Assembly (NCBI RefSeq): GCF_001649575.2
Contig: NC_051430.1
Span: forward strand, 32,342,849-32,406,848
Direction: 5' to 3'
Origin: Kryptolebias marmoratus
Taxonomy: Eukaryota; Chordata; Actinopteri; Cyprinodontiformes; Rivulidae
Length of the DNA: 64,000 bases
Part shown: positions 37,712 to 48,366 of the stretch, one piece after another
Layout of the letters: every line of letters begins with the position of its first letter
How positions within the stretch are numbered: position 1 is the first letter of the stretch
Notes under the pieces: generated by a model
What the model saw: only the letters and a program-made list of their open reading frames with translations
What the model was told of the DNA's origin: nothing
Database searches by the model: none
Translations under genes and position numbers: made by a program

Positions 37712-40700
37712 CTGAGGGAGGAGGAAATGCTTTGTAAGTTTTAAAATGAAAAATGCTGATGCATTATTCACACTAATGTTTGCTAGTTTATAGTTTATTT
37801 TGTAACCTAATTATTTATACATACTTTGTGCTATTTTAACCTTTCATCAATAAAAATGTTTACCTTGATCAGGAATAGTGACTTTTGGTTTTGGTAATTT
37901 TTATACTTTATTTATTTAAACTTTAGTTACAAATATTTTACCCACAGAAATGCTGTGAGCTCTCTTCTATTCCTTCGAACCCATTGATCTGTTTCAATTT
38001 ACTGGCTCTAGTTTTGTCTTCTTATGCTAACTTTAGCTTTAAGCTACTAATCTGTTACTTTTAGCTACTGTTTTGCTAATTTTAGCTACAGCTCTGCTAC
38101 TTTTAGCTTTCAGCTACCATTGTCCTAGTTACAATTTAACTATTCTGCCACTTTTGTCTTTTAAATACTGTTTTGTTACTTTTCTGTTTTCGCTGTACGT
38201 TGCTATGTTTAGGTTTTAGCTAAAATTTTGTAGATTTTAGCTACAGCTTTACTAACCTTAGCATTGGTTTTGCTGATTTTAGCACCTGTTCTGCTGCTTT
38301 TAGCCTTTAGTTGTAGGTTTGTTAATTTTACCTATTTTTTTCCTATTTTCTTTTATCTTTGGAATCTGTTTTGCTAAATTAAGCTACTTTTAACTGCTGC
38401 TTCGCTGCTTTTGACTACTAGCTTTTAATGTGCTGCTTTTAGCTTTTAGCTCTTGTTCTGCTGCTAGGTTGTGTTCTACTCATTTTATCCTCCTTTAAAC
38501 TCATTTAAGTTCAGTTATGTTCATGTTCACGCCTGTTGTACTCATTTTGGCCTCAGTTCTGCTGATTGTAGTCTCTGTTATGCTTTCTTTAACCTCTTTT
38601 AAACTCAATTAACCTTTGTGTTCATTTTAATCTCTGTTACGTCATTATAGCCTTTGTCCTGTTCTGCTTGTTTTAACTTTAACAACTTAATTTTAGCTTC
38701 TTCAGCAACTTTCAGCAATCATTATATTGCATGTCCACAAAAAATGCTATTTCTGTTGTTAATTTTTGTTGTAGTTCTAAAGATTTTCATAGTGGAAGAC
38801 TTTTATTTCAATGCTATTCTAAAATACACATCAGTTTTATTTCCAGAATAAAGGATAAATAAATTGTAGTAAAGAGATTTTGAGCATGTTGCTGCAGACT
38901 CACCTCCTCCATTGGATTTATCATCAGGTTTCACAGCTGGGGATAAATAAAATAAAACATATGTTTAATCACAGGAAGATACAGTAAAATAACACATGAA
39001 GGGTTAATTGGCCTCTTTGGCTAAGTTAAATATTCAACCGGCTTTTAAATGATCATACATGCAGGAAATGTTTAAAGTTGATATTTATTCTTTACTGTAG
39101 TTGGAGCTGCAGAGATTCCAACTCATGAAATGTACTGTAGATTAAAAGCCGTGTTACTGACATTGTGTACTATTGCAAGCTACAACCACACCAAATTTTA
39201 CTTCAATATCTGTAAAACTGACTGAGTTATAGTCATTTTTGTGTTTTGTAAGATTACTTGGCTATAGCAGCCATCTTGAATCAGGTTGACTCCAAACGTT
39301 ATTAAAATGTAGATACAAAAAATTAATAAAATGCATCCAGTGCTTCATAAGATATTTTGCAAACAGACAAAGAGGTGACTGTAATTAGTAATGAGGTGTA
39401 TGTCTAGAACTCGTTAACTTCTGGAGTCAACCACATTTAAGATGGCTGCCACAGCTAATTGATATTAGCAAACAAAAAATGAAATGGCTATAACTTAGTC
39501 AGTTTTACAAATGTTGAGCTCAAACTTTAGGTGGTTTTAGTTGAAACTCTGAGTGTGACTTCTATACTGCTTTCTGCATCTCATTCAAATATATTCTGTG
39601 TAATTCTTTCAAGTTATCAGAACACAACTGCAGATTTGTCTTCCGTGGGTGGGGAATCATTCATGTGCAAGAAATAACATGTAAAAGTAAAACAAATGAA
39701 AAAAAAGTCTAAACTATGAGTTATTTTCTAACATTTTGGTCAGAATTTTCATAAACTATGTTGTTTTATACCAGAGTTCCAACAGCAGTCTCACCTGGAC
39801 GGAGAGCATCCTCCAGGTTGAATCCAAAGTTGTCTGGAAATATAAAAAAATACATCATACATAACTTATATGGACTTTAAAATCAAATTATAAGGAGTTA
39901 GTCAAAACTTAAAAAGCCACATATTAAAGGAATATTTCAGATCTTCTGAAATGTGTTTCTGTAGAAGTTATAAATAAATAATATCTTACCTGTTGCTGAT
40001 AGCTTTTTAATAAACCCCAGTTTAGAGGAACAGAGTATAATTCTGATAGGGCTGATGAGCCTCCTTACTAAAACAACTATAATCTAAAATATAACTTTAC
40101 CATCGCTGTCAATTACTTAACAGATGATTGGTTTAAATTAGAATCCTATGATTATTTTGGATAGCAACTACTAGCTGTAGGATTTCTGGGTCACTTCCTG
40201 CAGGAATGTCGTATTTCTGCAGTAATAAGCATTTAATGTGAAAATGATGGCACTGTGAAAGTTGAAAAAATAGTGTTTGAATGAAACTGGACTTGATTTA
40301 AGACAATAAAAACCACTTTGGATCAGTTCGTCTCACACAGAACTGTCCAATTCTTGATATCAGGGATCTCAAATAAATACTAGGTATGGTTAGTGATTTT
40401 TAAATATTCGAAGAATTCAAACAGAATTCATACAACCCTCACAACCTCCTTTTTTTTCTTTACAATGACACTTGCTTGTGACATGCCAAGTCATTTCCTA
40501 ACACTGATTTTCAGTCAAAGATTTGAAGAAAAAATCGATAATTATTAACAAATTTGAAGAGGTTTTGCTTAAAATACCTGTCCCTAATGTAAGTATTGTG
40601 CACAAACGGGCTGCCATAGAATGTCTCAAAGCACACAACATATAAGGTAACTTTTACAAGCACTTCTAGTCTCATTTTGCTGCTGCTGTAGATCATGACT

Positions 40701-43700
40701 GGGAAACCATTTCCACACATCTGTGGAGTCTTTCAGCTTCTGTGGTCTGAATCTGAACGTACAGGGTTTAACAAGTATCACTTGTTCATTTATGGTTGCA
40801 TGGATGAATGGATGTGATCACCTGTGTACTTCAGTGTACCCGTGCTAAATGAAGCCTAGGCCTAGGCATCTAATCGCTGCATCGAGCACCTCCACTCCAG
40901 CCCTTCAGCATCCGACCGCGCCTCCAGCGTATCCAATCAGCGAGCAAGCCTTCGTTTAAAAGGACTTCCATCATGGCCCCATCCGTTCACCGGCCGAACT
41001 TCAACCNNNNNNNNNNNNNNNNNNNNNNNNNNNNNNNNNNNNNNNNNNNNNNNNNNNNNNNNNNNNNNNNNNNNNNNNNNNNNNNNNNNNNNNNGAAAGA
41101 CGCCTCTAATGCTCAACCTGAGCTTCTCCTCGAAGCGCATTGCTATTGTCGACACTCGCGTCTTCCGCCGAGGTCCGAGCGCCAAATATCTTATGTCATT
41201 CATGTCAAATAAAACCATTTAATTGCAGCTTCTCTTTGTCGTGAGTCCAGGTTGAAATGTCTGTAGTGTGACGGTTTGGTACAAAAACACGGACCATTAT
41301 ATCCCCACTTTACACTACATTTCTGCAGCAGGGCTCCCAGGCAGCACTTGAAGTGCTACAGCTAAAAAATGACAGATTTCAGTGTAAATACCATGTCATG
41401 CAAAGCTGATGATGATGTAAAGATTTGTTAAATAGCGTTTGCATGAACCACTCATACATTTTTCTGATTTAATCACAAGATTGAATTGGTCTTAGCTGCA
41501 TTCAGATACCAGTTAGCTCATCAGTCGTGTCTACAACAGGTTAGATGTAAATTGTTTGAAACCTTTCTATAGCACCGCACTTTAAAACGTCTGAACTATT
41601 CTGTTTACTGACACATGGCTAAAGAATTGAACCTGGATTTTTTTATATTTCATTTCTGCTTCATTTCAGTTTGTTTGATTTTTTTAAAGTTGATTTGTTA
41701 GTTTTATGTTTAAGAGGCGGACTCACTTCCTCCAGCTGGTTTGGACGTTTGGCGATCTGAGGAGCAACAGAAAGTGAGACTTTTATTTGTATTTATTTTC
41801 ATTCAAACAGCAGCATGAAACACTGACCAGATCTATTTTTAATCACTACTCATTCATTTGGTAAATGCTTAAAATCTCAAATAATCATTGTCTTAATCTT
41901 AAAACTGAAGCTCACATAATGTTTGACAAAACAGCTACAACACACTTTTTTCAACATAAGATAATCTGTGGCATAAAAGGCAGAGGGCGATATGAATGCT
42001 TGGCTTTTGATTTATTTATGTCTTATCGTTCTACACTGAATAAATTAAAGGAGTTTTACATATAAGAAGTGTTGTTGTTTCACGTGTCAAAGATAAGTTC
42101 ATTTTGACTTATTCTGAAAGAAAAGAGGATTACCTGGTTTCAGAGAACCTGCCTGATTGAATCCAGAGCCGGCTAAATATGAAGACAAAAAAAAAGGTAT
42201 AAATGCACACACACACACACACAGAAAAAAGAAAAAGAAAAAACAGGTAGCAGATAAACACTGAGGTAAAATGGCGGATTAAACTTCAATAAACTCGGTC
42301 CAGTCACCTCTTGCAGTGGGTTTATTTGTGGGTTTGGTCACTGAAGAACCTCCTGTAAGACAGTGGTCAGTTAAAGGAACAGCTCAACAATTTAGGAAAA
42401 ACATTTAACTGTCACCACTATCATTGTTGCCTGCATCAAAAAGGAAGGTGTGTGTGTGTGTGTGGTGGGTATCGGTCTTGCTACAGTTGGAGAAACCTCT
42501 GTAATTCCTCCAGCTGCTTTCACAACTGTCTTCATCATCAATCTGAGTTTTACTCACTGTTACCACGAAGGGTTTCAAACAAATTGATCCCTGTTTGACA
42601 CAGACAAAAAAACACCATGAGCTCCACCGAGCTTTGAGGAATTACAGTTTGTTGCAAAATGTGTGAAATCTGAACGATTATGTTGAAACGTCTCCTTGAG
42701 TCTGAGTTAACCACAGTCACAATAACATAATAAACACAATAATTACAACACGTTCAGGAAAAGAAGCAAAATTACTAAGGAGATCTTGTCTTGTTGGACT
42801 TGTTTATGTCTGTACTATAAACAAAAATAATATTTTTGCCGACTCACCGCTCCAACGCTTTGGTCGGTTAACAGCAAGGTTCTTTAGGGGATCTGTGAGT
42901 AAAAATACATTTGATACTTCAACAAACAGAAACAAACATTAAGAAAAGATGTAAACAGAAACAGAATCTGAGCCAAGGACCTGTGTTGGTCAACGGGTTA
43001 TTACCAGGCAACACAAAAATAATAATAAACTTTTTCTTAAGATGCTTCATAGTGGGAAATATGACCCTAAACAACTTTAGAGAAATGTGTTGCTGCCATC
43101 AAATATAAAGCTATGCATTTTTTTTCTAAAAATGGAACAATGTTCTACTGTAAACGTTTAATAACCAATAAAATATTGATTTGTAAAATATGCAAATCAT
43201 TACCTCTGCCAAGGAGGTTATGTTTTCGGTAGTATCTGTCTGTCAGTGTACTTTACTCCAAAAATTTTAAACAAATTTTCATTCAAATTTCAGGAAACAT
43301 CAACCATGGCACAAGGAACAAGTGAAAAGTTCAAAGTCAAAGGTCAAAGTCCCAGATTAGCCGGTGCTCTAGCTGCAGCTGTACGACAGGAATGGTAAAC
43401 TGCACAGCTGGACACCTCCTGGGTCAAGGGTGATCACTGTTCATTTCAAGGTCAAGGGGTCAAAGGTCAAGGTCACAGGTATCCCCTTATCTATGCTTCT
43501 ACATGTGTCTATTGTTGTTTTTTTTTTGTCTGTCTGTTAGCAAATGTGTCAGTATGACCCGGAGGCCATGAATGCATCTGTTTCTCATTGGCTCTGGAGC
43601 TCGCTGACCAATCTGACATCACACTGTCGCCTTCTGGTTAAACTCCCACGTCTGTCGGTGCTACACGTGGGGTAAGAGGGCCTTTTTACCATCTCATTGA

Positions 43701-45188
43701 ATTTGTTATTTAAAGTATTTTGTGTTCCCTGTCACCACGTAACAGCCATGCGCAAAAGTGCTCGCGCTCGTGCCGTGTGAAGGACATTTGATCTCTTTCA
43801 TGGTAGGGAGTTTCCCCTGTTTTCCATGCGTTAGTTAGCTTAGCTTCAGCTCAACTTCCTGTCATGATGGGTGGAGATGACAGAGATGAACCCAGTGCGC
43901 AGACTCATTTTAAAGAAAGAAAACTCATTTTAATAAAGTAAGAATGAACAGAACAAAACAAAAAGCTGACGAGGCAGCAAACGAATAAAGAACAAACTAA
44001 AACGAGAACAGAAATGCTAACAGGAACAAACAACCAGTAACGACAATGGACAGCGAGGTATGGGAAGAGTGACCGGGTTTTCAACTCTGAGGATAACGAG
44101 GTGAGTGGGAACAGGTGGAACGATTACAGAGTCGGGACAGGTGAAGATGGGCGTGGCTTACAGGCAAGTGAGAGACTGGGGGAGAGTGAATGGTGACAGA
44201 AAACAAAGGCACAAGTAACAAGACCCAAACTAACTGAACATCACTGAAATCATGAAAACAATTAACAAAACCACAAATAAAAACTCAAAACCCCACACTT
44301 CTATTGGTTTGATAGGCCGCCCGTAGAAGTTTGCCTGGTCTCCTGTCATAGGAGCTACATTTTTGGGCTCAAGTGGTAAGAGTAATACTCATTTTTATCA
44401 TTTTTTAAATTTAACTTTGCTGTTTGCCCTTTGCGGGCTTCGGATTTGTTTGTGACACCCAGCTTCAACTTGACATTCTGTGTGCGTCCCGTCTTTTTCT
44501 GTGGCCCTGTTGGTTCATCTCAGCATTGAACGCACCAAGCCTGCTGCTGTCTGGACTGAACTGTTTTTAATCTTTTTGACTTGGGTTCATTTGTGCGTGC
44601 GTTATTTTTCCTATTTTATGCTTTGTTGTTTCTTTTTTTTTTGTTGTTGCTTGCAGAGAGAGAGAGATAAATAAAATATTGTTAAACTCTGGCCCTATCT
44701 GTAATGCATCTGTGTGCCTTAGAGGTGATTTTAAAGTGGGGCTGTTATTTGTAATTTTCTGTGACACACATGCTGCCACACAAAGATCAAGCAAAAACGA
44801 ATCAACAGATTTGGATGAAATGTTGTGGTTTGTCACAAAAAACAATGGTCTAAATTTTAGTGGTTATCCAGATTAAGGTTTGCATTTTGTTTTTATTCAC
44901 ATTTTACACAACACCCCAACTTTCCATAATTAGAGTTGTACGTTAATGTCTGTCATATGTCACTCACCCTCATCCGAGTGTTCCCCCAGATCACTTCCTG
45001 TAGAAGAAAAACACAAGTAGGTTTGCTAAAATAAATTTTCCATCGTGCTCTTGTTTCTTCGTCAACACCTGTTCCTCAGGAAGATTTAGAAAAACTTGCT
45101 GGTTACTGTATCTGCTACTGTAAAGTATAGGAAAATATGTCTTACCTGTTACAACAGTCAGAAACAAAAGGAAGGCGATCTTCATCAT
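37611..45188 (-). CDS. CD99-like secreted protein with CPPC and C-terminal coiled-coil exon, 10 exons
   Basis: I do not recognise a named orthologue. Coding exons: 45188-45146, 44997-44968, 42892-42848, 42590-42558, 42352-42308, 42172-42134, 41756-41727, 39833-39795, 38936-38904, 37711-37611. All GT-AG, all introns phase 1, one 145-residue frame. Seen: signal peptide MMKIAFLLFLTVVTG; short CD99-type blocks (GSDLGEHSDE, GINLFETLRGN, SGFNQAGSLKP, NFGFNLEDALRP) alternating with Lys/Pro/Thr linkers (VTKPTNKPTAR, AVKPDDKSNGG); then a last exon with C114-P-P-C117 and a leucine/glutamine-rich helix (about 118-141). There is no transmembrane segment or GPI signal. NFGFNLEDALRP closely matches CD99 DFRFDLEDALKP, and the gene lies head-to-tail with CD99, so I infer a tandem paralogue that lost the membrane exon. 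The two cysteines plus helix suggest a disulfide-linked oligomer. Start context GCCACCATGA is near-optimal. Function unknown. Confidence 0.5.
40870..41257 (+). mobile_element. Solo-LTR-like element, copy 2 (inverted relative to copy 1)
   Basis: Same family as 5043-5470 in opposite orientation: ccaatcagcg, TTTAAAAGG, then a gap (41007-41094), AATAAAACC and gtgagtccaggttgaa. It lies between exons X7 and X8 of the CD99-like gene. Confidence 0.5.
41007..41094. other. Gap (88 N) inside LTR-like element
   Basis: Unresolved bases in the solo-LTR-like copy at 40870-41257. Confidence 0.5.
42200..42465. repeat. CA and GT microsatellites in CD99-like introns
   Basis: (CA)n at about 42204-42222 and (GT)n at about 42449-42463, on either side of exon X5 (42352-42308). 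Confidence 0.5.
43205..43520. repeat. Interspersed repeat with ggtcaaaggtcaaggtcac
   Basis: ctctgccaaggaggttatgt at the start and repeated aaggtcaaaggtcaaggtca blocks are typical of a common teleost interspersed repeat. No coding. Confidence 0.5.
43860..44300 (-). repeat. LTR-like repeat (aaaacccggtca family), copy 1
   Basis: Read on the minus strand: ccacgcccatcttcacctgt, tccacctgttcccactcacc, then ttgaaaacccggtcactctt. Same order as the copies at 50870-51180 (+) and 51190-51515 (-). Fits a promoter-bearing LTR family, but no internal genes are seen. Confidence 0.5.
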
Positions 45189-45248
45189 GGTGGCTGGAGC
45201 TCTTTGCTTTTTACAGCAGCTAAACACAGAATGTGTTATTGTGTGGAT

Positions 45249-45268
45249 CCTTTTATACAGCAGATTGG
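45249..45268 (-). promoter_or_regulatory. TATA box and CCAAT box of the CD99-like gene
   Basis: On the minus strand TATAAAAGG lies at 45257-45249 and CCAAT at 45268-45264, about 60-80 nt upstream of the ATG at 45188. A start site 25-30 nt after the TATA gives a 5' leader of about 40 nt ending in a strong Kozak context. Such a focused promoter is typical of tissue-restricted, strongly expressed genes and contrasts with the GC-rich region before CD99. Confidence 0.5.
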
Positions 45269-45792
45269 GTGTGACACTCACACATTATTGCAAAAGGTTG
45301 ATTAAGACAAAAACAACAACCCTGGTGAAATCAAATTACTTCCAAACAAACAGTCATTAAAGAACACTTAGTGGTTAGGGAGGTACCACCGAGTTATTTG
45401 TCTAAGGCCGTTACTGCAAAGTTTGAGGAGCCTCCTGTTTAGTCTGTTTACTCCATCTGAGCAATAACTGCAGTGAAATTAAAGGTCTGCCACCATTTCC
45501 TGCAAGAGTTTTACACTAAGATCCTATTATGTTGAAAAAAGTTTTGATCAAACCTCAGAAATAATGTGTTTATAAGTGAGTCAGTTGGAAATGTACATCC
45601 GATGATTGTGTTTCTGAGTTTTATTAAAATCTTCCCAGTGGTTCCTGAGAGGGTGGCACAGGATCGCCTCTCATCCTGGAGCCTTTCTGTGTGGAGTTTA
45701 CATTTTCTCCCTCTGCACACCTGGGTTTTCTCAAGGTACACCGGTCACATAGGGACCTAACAGCCTGTATCAAAGGGTCTGGTACCCCATAC

Positions 45793-46688
45793 CAGTGCTG
45801 GGCGATATAACGATCCATATCGTGGGGACGATAGAAAAGTGTCTATCGTGATATTTTCTTCTATCGTTTCTATCATAATTGTATCAATGATTCATGTAAA
45901 TATTTCATAACGTAGGCTACGGCGAATGTATTAGTGTTGTCACTTTGCATACATTCAGTTTATAGAAGTGATAAATAANNNNNNNNNNNNNNNNNNNNNN
46001 NNNNNNNNNNNNNNNNNNNNNNNNNNNNNNNNNNNNNNNNNNNNNNNNNNNNNNNNNNNNNNNNNNNNNNNNNNNNNNNNNNNNNNNNNNNNNNNNNNNN
46101 NNNNNNNNNNNNNNNNNNNNNNNNNNNNNNNNNNNNNNNNNNNNNNNNNNNNNNNNNNNNNNNNNNNNNNNNNNNNNNNNNNNNNNNNNNNNNNNNNNNN
46201 NNNNNNNNNNNNNNNNNNNNNNNNNNNNNNNNNNNNNNNNNNNNNNNNNNNNNNNNNNNNNNNNNNNNNNNNNNNNNNNNNNNNNNNNNNNNNNNNNNNN
46301 NNNNNNNNNNNNNNNNNNNNNNNNNNNNNNNNNNNNNNNNNNNNNNNNNNNNNNNNNNNNNNNNNNNNNNNNNNNNNNNNNNNNNNNNNNNNNNNNNNNN
46401 NNNNNNNNNNNNNNNNNNNNNNNNNNNNNNNNATTTGATACTGTTACGTCTAACAGGTACATATATATTGCTGCACTAAAATGCAGCAGATCTCATCTGT
46501 GAAAGTTCAGTTAAATGTCACTTCGAAATAAAGCTTGAAAAAGGTAAGAAATGAGATTATTTTTTTCATATTTTTCAGTGAATAACTGACAACGTACGTA
46601 ATTGGGGTATATCGTGATATATATCGTTATCGTGATATAAAATTATCCATATCGTGATGTAGGATTTTTTCCATATCGACCAGCACTA
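45793..46688. mobile_element. hAT-type element, copy 1
   Basis: Ends CAGTGCTGG at 45793 and CCAGCACTA at 46688 are inverted repeats. Flanking 8-bp duplications CCCCATAC (45785-45792) and CCCTATAC (46689-46696) match at 7 of 8 bases. Subterminal atatcgtgatat palindromes are abundant. The middle is a gap. Inverse copy at 57395-58245. Confidence 0.5.
45979..46432. other. Gap (454 N) inside hAT copy 1
   Basis: Unresolved internal region of the element at 45793-46688. Confidence 0.5.
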
Positions 46689-46849
46689 CCCTATACTCCC
46701 GGAAACCCCCCACAGGATTCCCCGAGGGACACGGTCGAACACCTTCTCCAAGTTGAATATGAAGCAGTAATTTGTTCAGTGGTTGTTTTACTGCCATCTG
46801 CTGTGTCTTCTGAGTACTGCAGCTGTACTGTTACTGTTACAACGCATGC

Positions 46850-47035
46850 TAAAAGGCCTGTTCTCATCATAAGGAGTCTTTGGGCTGCACTTCGTCGGGC
46901 CCCTCACCTAGGACCTGTCTACCTTGGGTGACCCTACTAGGGGCATGAAGCCCCTGACAGCATAGGCTCTTTGGGACACTCAAACCCCTCCACCACCATA
47001 AGGTGGCAGCCCAGGGAGGGGCCAAACTAATGGTC
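46850..47035 (-). repeat. Non-LTR retroelement 5' region-like repeat
   Basis: On the minus strand: gctgccaccttatggtggtg, gaggggtttgagtgtcccaa, cctatgctgtcaggggcttc. Its first block recurs at 59168 (gccaccttaagatggtggag), where it is joined to a LINE 3' end. Confidence 0.5.
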
Positions 47036-47390
47036 TAAATTTAAAATGATAGTTTGAAGCAGGGTTCTGTTGATGGGTCTAAGAATAATAGATTACTTGT
47101 TGTAGATAACTTTTTAAGTTACCTCAGTTTGGACTGAAGTTAAAACGTTTGATTACCTGCAGGTTGAAAATCTGTGTGAGCAAGTTGAATATTCCCGGCT
47201 ATCCCCAACCTCAAAATACAATATGGCTGTCTTGTGCATAATAGGTTTCTACAGCTGCAATAAGAAAAAATAAATAAAACTTCTGTCAGTTTGTATCATT
47301 AAATCAATCCCACGCTTGAACGCTCCCATTCACACTTCATTTTTACAGAAAATACAATTTGTCTAGTTGCTAATGATAGTTTTCCAGGTG

Positions 47391-47935
47391 ATTCAATTCA
47401 CTTTATTTAACACCAATTCACAACAAAAGTCATCTCATGACACTGAAAAAAAAAAAAAAATCCAAATCATACAGCCAGTTTAGATCCAGATTCAAATTTA
47501 ATTAGTCATTTAATTTTTTATAATACACCACATTCACATACAGTTCATTACAAAAAGCCAAATAGTAAAAGTTATTGCAGTGGCTAAAATCTTATATTTC
47601 AGGCTACCCACTGGTTGCTGCTGCATTTATGGGCTTTGGTTATACTTCTTTTATCTTCATTTGACTTATAAATCATAAAGTCATTTATTTTCCTTCACAA
47701 TGTCCCGACATACTCCCCCTAGTGGAGATAAACAGACAAGGTAAATGGCTCTTACAGTTATCTACCCAAGGCAGCCAGCAAACTGCGTTGAAACTTCACT
47801 TCATCACAATCCCCCATCCTGAGCAGCACACTGGCAACAGCGGAAAGGAAATGACTCCATTTTAGGAGGAAGAAACCTCCAGCAGAACCAGAACCAGAAC
47901 CAGGCTCAGGATGAGGGCCCATCTGCCACAACCTG
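47391..47935 (+). repeat. SINE-like repeat, long copy
   Basis: attcaattcactttatttaa, cacaacaaaagtcatctcat, gcagccagcaaactgcgttg, cccatcctgagcagcacact and ggaagaaacctccagcagaa in order. Between sts and the CD99-like gene. Confidence 0.5.
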
Positions 47936-48366
47936 ATATCAAGATTTCAAGATTTTGTGAAATCTGTTATAACTCAAAGTGTGTATTGGCTCTCAGCTAC
48001 TACTGCAACAAATTTTTGTTGATTATTTGTGAAATTAGAGTTTTAAAAATTTGTGTTTGCTGATGTTACTTAACTGTTGTAATAATCTTGAATTGGGTTG
48101 ACTCCTAAAGTCAATCAGTTGCAGATGTATATTCAGTGAATCTGTCCAGTGGTTCATGAGATATTTTGCTAACAGGGAGACAATTTAACCTACACAAACC
48201 CAAGCAAAAACAATATTGCCCTGCCTTCAGTGGTGGGTGATTCTAATTCCCTACTACTTCCAGTGTCAGACAGATGCCTCGGGCCTTTTAGACAAATAAG
48301 AGGGAAATCACAACATGACGCAGTGCAAAGATTGTGCACACAGTATCAAACAGCCTTCATGCTACA

